Shown: positions 55,248 through 63,914, counted from the first letter of the stretch. The stretch is DNA of 64,000 nucleotides from Bdellovibrio sp. qaytius (GCA_004011035.1 CP025734.1:2378001-2442000); one strand, 5' to 3'. The notes: generated by a model from the letters alone, not told the origin. Program-made: numbers and translations.

Positions 55248-56363
55248 ATGAACGTAAAACAACGCAGAGCTATTGCTATCAGCGTATTAACTTTAACGTT
55301 AGTCGCTTACCAAAACTGTTCTCAAAACGGTACTATTGAAACCGTAAAGGCTTCTAAAGTAACTGCGACGAGTGCTGATCAAGTATTACCTTCACCCGCT
55401 GATGTACCAGCTGCACCGGCTGAAATTAAGTATCAAAACCACAGTAAAGTCATCAGCGCTTCAGAATCGACTAATAAAGTCGACGTTCTTGTTGTTATTG
55501 ATAACTCAGTATCTATGACTTACGAACAATTGAATATGGCTCAACGTTTCGGAAGTTTCTTAAGCCAGCTTCAAGGTCTCGATTGGCAGGTTGGTATTGT
55601 TACAACTGATGTCACAGCAAATACTGCAGCAACGACTGATGGTAAATTATTAAGTTACAGTTCTAATAAACGACTTATTTCATCACAAGATGATCTTGAA
55701 TCTGCAAAATCTCTTTTCGCAAGTACGATTCAAAGAACTGAAACTGGCGCCAGCCAAGAGCAAGGCATTAAAGCCAGCTATCGTGCTCTAGAAAGAGCTG
55801 CTATTTCATCTGATCCTAACTCGGCTTTAATCCGTCAAAATGCAGCCTTATCAGTTATTGTCATCACTGATGCTGATGAAACTGGTTCGGGAACACAAAA
55901 CAATCCTGATAATTTACACAATTATATTACAACAAAATATCCTGGTAAAAGTTTTAAATTTCACTCTATCATCGTAAAAAACGGTGATACAGCCTGCCGT
56001 TCAGATAGATCTACAGGAGTAAAACCCAGCGGAAGTACATTTCAAAATACAAATGAAACATACGGCGCTATTTACACAAAATTAAGTGAAATGACTTCTG
56101 GAATTATCGGAAGCGTGTGCCAACCAGATTATGGCAACCAATTACAATTGATCGGTCAAAGTACTTCAGAACAAGTTAAACAAGCTACTTTAGACTGTGC
56201 ACCTGTTGATCGCGATCAAAATGGTTTTGCTGATATTGAAATCAGAAACGTACAAACAAATAGTTTAATTACGAATTATGTAGTTTCAGGATTACAAATC
56301 AGTTTCGACCAACCGCTTGCAATTGGTTCATACAGTATCAATTACACTTGCATAGCTAAGTAA
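55248..56363 (+). CDS. VWA-domain lipoprotein
   Basis: 371 residues from ATG 55248, chosen for GGGGGATCC just upstream and because the product then opens with a lipoprotein signal (MNVKQRRAIAISVLTLTLVAYQNC, Cys ~24). Residue -1 of the lipobox is Asn, which is atypical. The mature protein has a von Willebrand factor A domain (about 85-285): MIDAS motif VVIDNSVSMTYEQ, then VIVITDADETGSGTQ. A C-terminal beta domain (about 300-371) contains two cysteines. Such proteins bind ligands through a metal ion. A hairpin overlaps the stop codon. Adhesion or envelope role inferred. Confidence 0.8.
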   Translation: MNVKQRRAIAISVLTLTLVAYQNCSQNGTIETVKASKVTATSADQVLPSPADVPAAPAEIKYQNHSKVISASESTNKVDVLVVIDNSVSMTYEQLNMAQRFGSFLSQLQGLDWQVGIVTTDVTANTAATTDGKLLSYSSNKRLISSQDDLESAKSLFASTIQRTETGASQEQGIKASYRALERAAISSDPNSALIRQNAALSVIVITDADETGSGTQNNPDNLHNYITTKYPGKSFKFHSIIVKNGDTACRSDRSTGVKPSGSTFQNTNETYGAIYTKLSEMTSGIIGSVCQPDYGNQLQLIGQSTSEQVKQATLDCAPVDRDQNGFADIEIRNVQTNSLITNYVVSGLQISFDQPLAIGSYSINYTCIAK

Positions 56364-56375
56364 TACTTAGCTATG
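56351..56375. terminator. Hairpin spanning the VWA-gene stop codon
   Basis: CATAGCTAAGT-AAT-ACTTAGCTATG is a perfect 11-base inverted repeat whose loop contains part of the TAA stop. It lies between convergent genes. No T-run follows, so it is a weak bidirectional terminator or an mRNA end cap. Confidence 0.5.
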
Positions 56376-56398
56376 GCTTATCTACAGACGGCGTAGGG

Positions 56399-58018
56399 CT
56401 AGTTATGATGAACTCGCTCTACGTACTCAGGATAAGTCATATCGTAAGTCGTTAAATGATTTTTATCGATTTCAAATACACGCGTAGTGATTTCACGTAA
56501 GAAGAAACGATCATGGGATACCATCATCACTGTTCCAGGAAATTCCTTGATCGCTTTAAGTAAAACTTCACGTGATTTAATATCTAAGTGATTCGTCGGC
56601 TCATCCAGAACCAGAAAATTCACAGGCTCAGATAAGATACACGCTAAGATCACGCGTGATTTTTCTCCGCCTGATAAAACTGAAATTTTCTTTTCAGCTT
56701 CTTCACCAGAAAATAAAAATGCACCTAATAAACTTTTAATCGAACCAATCGTTGCATTCGGAACACGAGATTCCATCTCTTGCATGATGGTGTTATTTGG
56801 ATTTAATAAATCTAATGAGTTCTGCGAGAAGTAACCCACTTGAATACTTGGCCCTACGCTGCAGGTGCCTGCACTGGCTTCAGTTTGTTTTGTGATGATC
56901 TTAAGTAAGGTCGACTTACCTGCCCCATTCACACCTACAACCGCTACACGGTCCATACGTTTAACTAAGGCTGTTGCATTGTTAAATACATTGCGATCAC
57001 GGCCATCTTTTAAGTGATACGTTTTGCCAAGCTTTTCAAACTTAACAACTTCATCACCACCGCGAGGTGGTTCAGGCCATACGAAATCCATCGCACGATC
57101 TTCAGGTGGAATCTCAATACGATCAATTTTTTCTAATTTCTTAACACGTGATTGCACTTGTGCCGCATGTGATGCACGAGCCGCAAAGCGCGCGATAAAT
57201 TCTTCTTCTTTAGCTAACATGTCTTCTTGTCTGCGAGCTTGCGCAATTAATTGCTCTTTACGAATCTGACGTTCTTTATCATAGAAATCGTAATTACCAC
57301 CGTACACAGTGATCGCTTTATTCGCGATTTCGATTGTTTTAGTCACAAGGCGATTCATAAAATCACGATCATGCGACGTCATTAAAACAGAACCTTTGTA
57401 ATCTCTTAACCAAGCTTCAAGCCACACGATCGATTCAACATCTAAGTGATTCGTCGGCTCATCCATTAATAAAACATCAGGCATTAATAATAAAATTTTC
57501 GCTAAAGACGCGCGCATTTTCCAACCGCCCGAAAACTGTCCGACATCCATTTGCATATCTTCTTTAGAAAAACCAAGACCACCTAAGATCGCAGCTGCAC
57601 GAGGTTCAACATCGTAACCACCCACCGCTTCGAATTGCTCTTGAAGGGCACCGTATTTTTCAACAACTTCCATCATCTCGTCTTCACCAAGATCAGGATC
57701 TTGCAAACGCTCTTCGTAATGTTTGATCTGATCTACAACTTTATCTAAACCACCCGATGCTAACACTTCTGCAAGCACTGAGCGGCCCTTCATGTTTTCG
57801 ATGCTCTGAGAAAAATAACCAATACGAATTCTTTCAGGCTTAGAGATCGTGCCTTGATCAGGAGACTCTTCACCCATGATTAAGCGAAAGATCGTCGTCT
57901 TACCCGCTCCATTAGGGCCAACCAGGCCGATTTTGTCGCCAGGATTAATTTGAAATGATCCATTCGCATACAGAATTTTAGTACCAACTTGTTTTGTAAC
58001 AGCGTTAAAAGCGACCAT
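56399..58018 (-). CDS. ABC-F family ATPase
   Basis: 539 residues from ATG 58018, chosen because AGGA lies 7 bases before it and it begins at the usual first strand (MVAFNAVTKQVG); a longer frame to 58186 adds 56 unlikely residues. Two ABC domains in tandem: Walker A GPNGAGKTT and GVNGAGKST, signatures FSGGWKMRASLAK and LSGGEKSRV, and Walker B MDEPTNHLD twice. A charged linker sits between (RQEDMLAKEEEFIARFAARA). No membrane segment. ABC-F proteins act on ribosomes, relieving stalls or giving antibiotic protection; the subfamily (Uup, YbiT or YheS-like) is not settled here. Confidence 0.94.
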   Translation of the reverse strand: MVAFNAVTKQVGTKILYANGSFQINPGDKIGLVGPNGAGKTTIFRLIMGEESPDQGTISKPERIRIGYFSQSIENMKGRSVLAEVLASGGLDKVVDQIKHYEERLQDPDLGEDEMMEVVEKYGALQEQFEAVGGYDVEPRAAAILGGLGFSKEDMQMDVGQFSGGWKMRASLAKILLLMPDVLLMDEPTNHLDVESIVWLEAWLRDYKGSVLMTSHDRDFMNRLVTKTIEIANKAITVYGGNYDFYDKERQIRKEQLIAQARRQEDMLAKEEEFIARFAARASHAAQVQSRVKKLEKIDRIEIPPEDRAMDFVWPEPPRGGDEVVKFEKLGKTYHLKDGRDRNVFNNATALVKRMDRVAVVGVNGAGKSTLLKIITKQTEASAGTCSVGPSIQVGYFSQNSLDLLNPNNTIMQEMESRVPNATIGSIKSLLGAFLFSGEEAEKKISVLSGGEKSRVILACILSEPVNFLVLDEPTNHLDIKSREVLLKAIKEFPGTVMMVSHDRFFLREITTRVFEIDKNHLTTYDMTYPEYVERVHHN

Positions 58019-58223
58019 GTTTGTTCCTATATTAGCGGTGATCTTTACATTATTTATTTGAGACGTTTTATATGTTTTTTTGAGAATAATCAAAAAAAAT
58101 TGGAAATACAATTCGCACATCGATATTCTTAATTCATACAAGCAAACAAAGCTGCAAAGCTTTCTAACGTAAGCCTGGGTAGTCAACCGGGGTCAGTTGT
58201 TAGTTTTTTAGGAGGAACGTTAT

Positions 58224-58265
58224 ATGAAGCGAATTCACGATCATAACGATAAAGCACCGAAGTGA
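58224..58265 (+). CDS. Possible 13-residue ORF upstream of the c-di-GMP RNA
   Basis: A perfect AGGAGG (8-base spacing) precedes ATG and a 13-codon frame, MKRIHDHNDKAPK, ending in TGA. It would be a leader peptide if the transcript starts upstream. However, the sigma-28-like promoter of the RNA overlaps its 3' half, in which case it is not in that transcript. Speculative. Confidence 0.3.
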   Translation: MKRIHDHNDKAPK

Positions 58266-58276
58266 CGTTGCGATAA
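58250..58276 (+). promoter_or_regulatory. Sigma-28 (FliA)-like promoter of the orphan c-di-GMP RNA
   Basis: TAAAGCAC, 11 bases, TGCGATAA: six of eight positions match the sigma-28 -10 consensus GCCGATAA, and TAAA lies at the exact 15-base spacing. Predicted transcription start is near 58283. Bdellovibrio attack-phase genes are reported to be associated with FliA, which fits. Confidence 0.5.
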
Positions 58277-58363
58277 ATAAAATATCTTACTGTTTGGATC
58301 GATCAACCCTTAAAACACACGAGGAGGTCACTAGCGGTTTGAAAAGAATACGGGTAAAGCCGT

Positions 58364-58450
58364 ATCCTTCTTTTGCCTCAAGGCAAACCAGCGGAAACTC
58401 TGGGACGCAAAGCTATAGGGGCTAAAACAGCCAGCCAGCTACCAAAGGAT
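58364..58450 (+). promoter_or_regulatory. c-di-GMP-I (GEMM-I) riboswitch aptamer
   Basis: Conserved core elements appear in order: AAGGCAAACC (58380-58389), a GGAAAC tetraloop region, GGGACGCAAAGC (58402-58413), GGGGCTAAAA and GCCAGCCAGCTACC. P1 can form between ATCCTT (58364-58369) and AAGGAT (58445-58450). The tetraloop (GAAA) and its receptor region, and the GGGACGCAAAGC ligand-binding strand, are as in family members that bind c-di-GMP. Confidence 0.9.
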
Positions 58451-58527
58451 ATAAGAACCTGCGGTGAAAACTGCAATGGAAGGAAAAACAAATACATATT
58501 ATTTCATGGATTGGTTTCATTCCCCTT

Positions 58528-58573
58528 AACTCTAAACTTATCAGTGGATGACAAAGTTTAGAGTTCTTTTTTT
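58528..58573 (+). terminator. Rho-independent terminator of the c-di-GMP RNA
   Basis: AACTCTAAACTT (58528-58539) pairs perfectly with AAGTTTAGAGTT (58554-58565) over a 14-base loop, followed by C and seven T. It ends the RNA before any gene. Confidence 0.92.
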
Positions 58574-58612
58574 GCCTTTTTTCTACACTCTTCAGTATAA
58601 ATCAAACAAAAA

Positions 58613-60004
58613 TTAGATCTTAGGAATGCTTAATCTTACGCCTGCGCGTAGTTTTGATTTTCTTGTGATATTGTTGTGTTTGCTTAAATCCATCACAGAT
58701 AGGTTATATCTGTCAGCTATTGAGGCTAATGAATCGCCTCTTTTAACTACGTAGAATTTGCCTGTTGAAGCGCTTGTTGATGACGACTTCTTTTTTTCTT
58801 TTGTAGATTTGCGCTCTTGTAATGGAGTGCGATCTGGTACAACGATTTTTTGACCCACGCGAATTGTTTTTTTACGTGTGAAATCATTTAACTCTCTTAA
58901 ATACGCCACTGTTGTTCTGTATTTTCTAGCAATGCTGCCAAGGTTTTCGCCGTGTCTTACTTTGTAGTATTGTGTTTCTACTTGGTCAGGCACGAAATCA
59001 ACGATGCTCGCTACAGCATTTTGCGCAGCCAATGTCGCCACTTCCATTGTGCCTGCAGGAATACGTAAGCTTAATGTGTTGTCTTTATCTAACGGAGCAA
59101 TCTCGCCTTTAAATTTTGGATTTAAATCTTTGAAATCTTCGTAATTGATGTTCATGCGTTCAGCCATCAAACGTAAATTCACAGGCTCTTTTAAGGTTAA
59201 ATGATCAAACTCAATCGGAGTCATATAATCGATGCCTTCAAATCCATATTTATCTGGATTTTTTGCAATCAATTTTGCTGCGATATATTTTGGTACGTAA
59301 TTATCTGTCTCTGTTGGAAGAGCACGTCTATTTTGTGATAATTCCCAAAAATCTTTCGTTTTATATTTTCTAACAGCTTTAATCACGCGGCCTTCACCAA
59401 CGTTGTAAGCAGCCATTGATAAATACCATGAATTAAAAATTGAATATAAATCTCTGAAATATTCAGCAGCGGCTTGCGTAGCTAAAACTGGATCGCGGCG
59501 TTCATCCATCATTTTATTGATGTCTAATTTATAACGTTTACCAGTTCCGCGAATAAATTGCCAGTAACCTACTGCTGATGCATGTGATCTTGCAGAAGAC
59601 GTAAAACCTGATTCGATCAACGCGATATAAAATAAATCTTCTGGTAATTTGTTATCACGTAATACTTTTTTCATTAATGCTTCATAACGAGTTGAACGCG
59701 CTAAATAACGCTCCATATGCGGACGACCACGACCTTGAAAGTACTTGATCCACATTTCAACTTTTTCGTTAATTTCTGTAGGAATAGTTTCTAATTCTTG
59801 GTTCTCAGTGATTTTTGTAGGCGCTAATGTGCTTTCTTTTTCGCTTTTGGCTACGCGAAATTTTTCTAGATCACCTTCATCATTATATTCAGTCGTTGGG
59901 CCAGCACCTGTAGATGTAGTTTTAGATTTAGTCGCACATCCGAAAGATAGACACAACAAAGACACTAAAGATGATAATAGTAAATACCTAGACGTTAGTC
60001 GCAC
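58613..60004 (-). CDS. mltD: Membrane-bound lytic murein transglycosylase D, lipoprotein with two LysM
   Basis: 463 residues from GTG 60004 (GGGGGG lies 8 bases before); a TTG at 60019 would add five residues before a normal lipoprotein signal. Lipobox LSFGC, Cys ~23. The SLT catalytic domain (about 110-270) has the catalytic Glu in FYIALIESGFTSSA (~131), SAVGYWQFIRGTGKRY and SMAAYNVGEGRVIKA. Two C-terminal LysM peptidoglycan-binding repeats follow (YKVRHGENLGSIARKYRTT and VVKRGDSLASIADRYNLS). It cleaves glycan strands to anhydromuropeptides at the outer-membrane inner face. Adjacent to the Bat operon on the same strand. Confidence 0.93.
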   Translation of the reverse strand: MRLTSRYLLLSSLVSLLCLSFGCATKSKTTSTGAGPTTEYNDEGDLEKFRVAKSEKESTLAPTKITENQELETIPTEINEKVEMWIKYFQGRGRPHMERYLARSTRYEALMKKVLRDNKLPEDLFYIALIESGFTSSARSHASAVGYWQFIRGTGKRYKLDINKMMDERRDPVLATQAAAEYFRDLYSIFNSWYLSMAAYNVGEGRVIKAVRKYKTKDFWELSQNRRALPTETDNYVPKYIAAKLIAKNPDKYGFEGIDYMTPIEFDHLTLKEPVNLRLMAERMNINYEDFKDLNPKFKGEIAPLDKDNTLSLRIPAGTMEVATLAAQNAVASIVDFVPDQVETQYYKVRHGENLGSIARKYRTTVAYLRELNDFTRKKTIRVGQKIVVPDRTPLQERKSTKEKKKSSSTSASTGKFYVVKRGDSLASIADRYNLSVMDLSKHNNITRKSKLRAGVRLSIPKI

Positions 60005-60087
60005 TGGCAAGCCCCCCAAAATTTAAGGCTACCTATGAACAACCCTCATTACAAGACTATAATTATGTATTTTTCTTCATCGAAAAT

Positions 60088-62097
60088 TTATGGCAATTCA
60101 GCCACAATTTTCAATGCCGTGGCTTTTATTTCTTTCATCATTTCTTCGGGAGCGTTACGACTAAGGGCCTGCTCACGAATTGAATCCGGAGCAAAACCGA
60201 CCATCTGAAAGTAATCAAATAATTCATTTAATTTCTTCTCATAACTTTGGCGATAGTTCTCGGGCATTTTATAAAATAACGCTGTCCAATCCTGCGTGGC
60301 ACTCTGTTCTTGTGCTAAATGCGCCGTCACTAGATAAAGTAAATTAATCGCTTCAGCGCCAAATAGGCGATAATTTTTATTTTTAACTGCGCCCTCTAAA
60401 ACCTTTAATTTTGTGTCGACTTTAAATGATAATTGCGGCGACATTCTTAAGTTTTTAAAGGCCATAAAAAATCGCCCAAGCACTGTGATGATTGCAGCAA
60501 GTGATAAAATAATTAACACCGGAAGTTTTGCATCAGTCCACGACATCCATGACGAACTTAATTCAGTGATCGGTAAAAATACTTTTTCAACTTCGGCTTT
60601 TTGCGCCTCTAACTTATCTGTGGCCTTTAACGGAGCCAATGTCGAACCCTTAACAGGTGGAGTGATATTAATGCTAAATTCTTCAGTCGATTTTGTGACG
60701 TACTGTTTTGATATCGGGTCAAAATATGAAAAATTAATTTGCGGAATTTTAACTTCGCCCTGATTTTTAGCGATCACTAAAATTTCGAATTCTTTAAAAC
60801 TTAAACCATCTTTAAAAAATTTAGATTCACTTTTCGTATCATACACTTCTAAATTTTCTGGCCATTTAATTTCAGGTAATTCGATAACCTTGGCATTGCC
60901 CTGACCTTCTAAACGAACTTTAATTGCAATGGGCTGCCCTGCCGGAAACTGCGTTCCATCAACTTGTGTTTGAATCGTAAACTGACCAACCGCACCAGAA
61001 AAACTCAAAGGTTTACCTTCAGTTGGCAATGGCAAAACATTTACTTCAGTGCGCTTAGAAGATTTTGTGTATTCTTGCAGTGAGCCCCAACCAAATTGTG
61101 TTGGTAAACGAACTTTGGCTTTAATTTTAAATTCATCAATCGTGGTTTTTCCTGGCTTAATCGGAAACAGCGCATGAGCTGCTAGTAAAGCTTTACGATA
61201 CATTACACCATTCACCATCTCTTCAGTGAATTGCAGTGAAGGCACTTCTTCGATGATCTCTTTCCAAAAACCTTTTAGATCAGGAAATTTTGCGCGATCT
61301 AATGATTCAATATTACCGCGCGTATATAAATACCAAGTCGTTGTGATTTGTTCGCCTTCATAAACTTGTTTTTTATCTGTTTCTAATAATACAAAAAAAG
61401 CTTCGTTCGTATTTAAGCCTTCTATCGTGCGTGAAGGAATTTGATTTTGTTGACCAAAACCGCCGCCGCCTTGATTGCCTTGTCCGCCCGGCGCACCTTG
61501 ACCACCGCCACCACGACCGCCGAAGCCTTGCCCCATTTGTTTTTGCACGTCTTCTAACATTTTCTGACGTTGGCGCATCAGCTGCGAAAACATATCATCA
61601 TCTTCAGCTTGAAACTGATCACCCTCATCATCTTTATACTGAGGTCTTCCTGCTGGTTGTTGTCTTGCTTGGCTTTTTTGTGAAACAGCAATTTTTTGTG
61701 GAGCTGATCTGATTTGTTTACCATTCACTTCAACGGTGATGGCCGGAATCGTTACAAAGCCTGCTTTCAAAGCTTGAAATTGAAAAACATATTGCTGCTG
61801 TACGGTTTTTGAAAAATCAGTTTTACCGTTAATAAAATTCATGCGCGTTGAAGATGATTGCCCCGCGTTTTGCCCTTGTAAATATTTTAAACCCGGAATT
61901 TCAGACAGCTGCGGGTCATTCATTTGAAAATCTTCAGTCGACTGCACGGTTAAATTAATTTGCACCGTATCGCCCACGCCCACATTTTGCGGCTGAACTT
62001 CAACTTTTAAAGATTCAGCAGCAAATGCGCTTACGCACATCAATTGAAAAATAAAAATCAGCACTAGCTTAGCTGTGAAACTACCAGTCTTTTGCAT
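60088..62097 (-). CDS. batD: BatD-family protein
   Basis: 669 residues from ATG 62097, where GAGG lies 8 bases upstream; it overlaps the previous gene by 17 bases. Signal peptide to about residue 26 (LVLIFIFQLMCVSAFAA). BatD-type beta domains follow (LKVEVQPQNVGVGDTVQINLTV; AFFVLLETDKKQVYEGEQITTTWYLYT). An insert of Gln/Gly repeats (GFGGRGGGGQGAPGGQG) and acidic stretches lies near 155-225. A membrane helix near 535-555 and a cytoplasmic C-terminal domain end it. Bat proteins are linked to aerotolerance and envelope stress; the mechanism is not established. Last gene of the visible bat cluster. Confidence 0.88.
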   Translation of the reverse strand: MQKTGSFTAKLVLIFIFQLMCVSAFAAESLKVEVQPQNVGVGDTVQINLTVQSTEDFQMNDPQLSEIPGLKYLQGQNAGQSSSTRMNFINGKTDFSKTVQQQYVFQFQALKAGFVTIPAITVEVNGKQIRSAPQKIAVSQKSQARQQPAGRPQYKDDEGDQFQAEDDDMFSQLMRQRQKMLEDVQKQMGQGFGGRGGGGQGAPGGQGNQGGGGFGQQNQIPSRTIEGLNTNEAFFVLLETDKKQVYEGEQITTTWYLYTRGNIESLDRAKFPDLKGFWKEIIEEVPSLQFTEEMVNGVMYRKALLAAHALFPIKPGKTTIDEFKIKAKVRLPTQFGWGSLQEYTKSSKRTEVNVLPLPTEGKPLSFSGAVGQFTIQTQVDGTQFPAGQPIAIKVRLEGQGNAKVIELPEIKWPENLEVYDTKSESKFFKDGLSFKEFEILVIAKNQGEVKIPQINFSYFDPISKQYVTKSTEEFSINITPPVKGSTLAPLKATDKLEAQKAEVEKVFLPITELSSSWMSWTDAKLPVLIILSLAAIITVLGRFFMAFKNLRMSPQLSFKVDTKLKVLEGAVKNKNYRLFGAEAINLLYLVTAHLAQEQSATQDWTALFYKMPENYRQSYEKKLNELFDYFQMVGFAPDSIREQALSRNAPEEMMKEIKATALKIVAELP

Positions 62098-62863
62098 TTT
62101 TATCCTCTTTACGATCTTTTTTATTATAATTTGCGCGAATTTTTTTATCTTGTTGAGACAACTCACCTAAGATTTTTTTAACATCAGCTTCGCTGAGCTG
62201 TTCGCCTTTAAAAGGGCGCGGTTTATATTTAGAAGTTTGTTCACGATCTTTTTCTTGGTTTTTATCGTCTTTTTTATCTTTATCTTTGCCATCTTTAGGG
62301 TCTTGATTTTTACCCTTACCGTCTTGATCTTCTTTATCTTTTTTACCGTCTCCGCCGCCGCCTTGCTGCTGCTGAATCAGTAATTCAATATTGTGCTTAG
62401 TTTCAATTGAAGACGGGTTTACATCCAATGCCTTTTGATAAAACTCTAAAGCATGTTCTGTGTCTTTAGCATTGTGATAACGTAAACCTAAATTATAATA
62501 GATTTGAAAAATATCACCCGGAGTTAACTGATCTTTATAACGCTCTAGTAAATTTAAAGCTAAATCAAATGACTGCCCTGATTCATCTTTTTTTTGTAAG
62601 TAATCAAAAATAACACCTAAGTTAGAATGCGTCTGAATTGAACCCGGATCACTTTCTAAAATTTTTAATTCGTACTCTAACGCCACTTCAGGATTTTTAT
62701 CTTTCATCGCACTACGAGCTTTATAATCGTAATATAACGAACTTAAACTTGGCCACGGCAATTTATCTGTCGCCTTAACAACACGAGCTGTTTCAGAAAC
62801 CTGTGCGATAGCGCCTGCAGAAACCATTAAAAACATACCAACAAGAAAAGACTTAATATTCAT
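62081..62863 (-). CDS. TPR protein of the Bat operon (BatC-like)
   Basis: 260 residues. Signal peptide to about residue 20 (FLVGMFLMVSAGAIAQ). TPR repeats span about 55-170 (ALEYELKILESDPGSIQTHSNLGVIFDYLQKKDE, ALEFYQKALDVNPSSIETKHN). A highly charged Lys/Asp/Gln tail follows (KKDKEDQDGKGKNQDPKDGK). AAAGGA precedes the ATG. It overlaps batB by 11 bases and batD by 17, so translation is coupled. In Bat operons a TPR gene usually sits between batB and batD, as here. Confidence 0.85.
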   Translation of the reverse strand: MNIKSFLVGMFLMVSAGAIAQVSETARVVKATDKLPWPSLSSLYYDYKARSAMKDKNPEVALEYELKILESDPGSIQTHSNLGVIFDYLQKKDESGQSFDLALNLLERYKDQLTPGDIFQIYYNLGLRYHNAKDTEHALEFYQKALDVNPSSIETKHNIELLIQQQQGGGGDGKKDKEDQDGKGKNQDPKDGKDKDKKDDKNQEKDREQTSKYKPRPFKGEQLSEADVKKILGELSQQDKKIRANYNKKDRKEDKNAKDW

Positions 62864-63914
62864 AACGTCCTTTCCACATAGTTGGTTCTTTTTTGCGATC
62901 GCTGATTAATAAACTTAATAATAAAATAATTATCCCTAAGCTTAACGGATAAGTAAATTTTTCGTCGTATTGAACAACCATTGATGAATCAAACAACGCT
63001 TTTTCATAGTGACTAATATCTTCAGCGATTTGTTTTAAATGGCTTCCATCAAATGAAGCAAAATAAAAACTGCCTTCTCCGGCTTGAGCTAAAGATTTTA
63101 AAAATTCACCTTTAACTTGTGTAAGAATCACTTCACCGTCTTTATTTTTCTTAGATCCTGTTAAATTACCAAACGGATCACGCGTCGGAATACTTCCACC
63201 TTTTTCTGTACCATAAGCCACAGAAATAATTTTAACTCCGTCTTTAGCTAAGGCTTTTGCCGCTTCAAGCGCGCCTTCTTCTTGGTCTTCACCATCAGAG
63301 GCCACAATAATCACACGCGTAGTTTTTAAGTCGTTAGACTGCGTGACGCCACCTTTTTCAAATGCTTCTTTTGCAAATGATAAAGCGGGTTCAAAAGCTG
63401 TTCCTTGAGTTGAGACTGAATACGTATCAAGTGATGAGATATATAATTTTAAAGCCCCAGGGTCAGAAGTTAACGGAGACATCAACGCGGCACTTCCGGC
63501 AAAAGCGATTAAACCTGTTTTATTACCCGGCATTAAATCCATTAATTTTGCTAAGTCGATTTTCATTTGTTCTAAACGTGATGGACGCACGTCTTCTGCT
63601 AACATACTTTCTGAAACGTCAGCGACGATCATAAGTTCTACGCCCTCTGATTTAACTTCTTGTTCAGATTGACCCATTTGCGGGCGCGCCAAAGCTAAGA
63701 TTAAGAAAAACCCGGCTAGTGCTTGTAAAAAAAGTTGCAGGCGACGTTTTGGCAATGAAACACTTGCGCGTAACCACGGCACCACTTTTTTACCGAAGGC
63801 TTTATTTAATTTTTTCTCAGAGCTATTTTCGAAATAAAAATATAATAAAACCCATACTCCTAAAAGTATTAAAAAACTAAATGCTGATGGATTACCCCAA
63901 CGTAAAACTGACAT
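62853..63914 (-). CDS. batB: BatB: VWA-domain membrane protein
   Basis: 353 residues. Two N-terminal membrane helices (FSFLILLGVWVLLYFYF and LFLQALAGFFLILALARPQMG) precede a periplasmic VWA domain with a complete MIDAS (MIVADVSESMLAEDVRPSR, TSDPGALK, VIIVASDGEDQEE). A C-terminal helix follows (YPLSLGIIILLLSLLIS). The ATG shares its A with the batA stop (TAATG). The batA-batB-TPR-batD order is that of classical Bat operons. Naming as BatB rather than BatA rests on order. Confidence 0.88.
   Translation of the reverse strand: MSVLRWGNPSAFSFLILLGVWVLLYFYFENSSEKKLNKAFGKKVVPWLRASVSLPKRRLQLFLQALAGFFLILALARPQMGQSEQEVKSEGVELMIVADVSESMLAEDVRPSRLEQMKIDLAKLMDLMPGNKTGLIAFAGSAALMSPLTSDPGALKLYISSLDTYSVSTQGTAFEPALSFAKEAFEKGGVTQSNDLKTTRVIIVASDGEDQEEGALEAAKALAKDGVKIISVAYGTEKGGSIPTRDPFGNLTGSKKNKDGEVILTQVKGEFLKSLAQAGEGSFYFASFDGSHLKQIAEDISHYEKALFDSSMVVQYDEKFTYPLSLGIIILLLSLLISDRKKEPTMWKGRYEY

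Larger units (their letters stand above)
58283..58573 (+). ncRNA. Orphan c-di-GMP-I riboswitch RNA, merRNA-like
   Basis: A ~290-base transcript is predicted from the sigma-28-like promoter to a strong terminator. It contains a complete GEMM-I aptamer, but no same-strand gene follows: the next gene is mltD on the other strand, and the terminator closes the RNA. This matches merRNA, the massively expressed attack-phase riboswitch RNA of B. bacteriovorus, thought to sequester c-di-GMP. The 5' part holds a second AGGAGG (58322-58327) and a stable hairpin (58342-58374). The exact 5' end is inferred; a sigma-70-like TTGGAA-N18-TATTCT at 58100-58129 is an alternative start region. The remaining 58019-58220 stretch shows nothing else. 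Confidence 0.82.

Noticed and set aside
56399-58186. Extended N-terminus of the ABC-F protein from 58186
   Set aside because: The extra 56 residues are Cys/Phe-rich and unlike any ABC-F; a good ribosome site precedes the internal ATG at 58018.
58332-58561. ORF running through the riboswitch (TTG start after GAGGAGG, or the 62-codon frame at 58373)
   Set aside because: The sequence is fixed by the conserved aptamer and terminator, so coding is unlikely.
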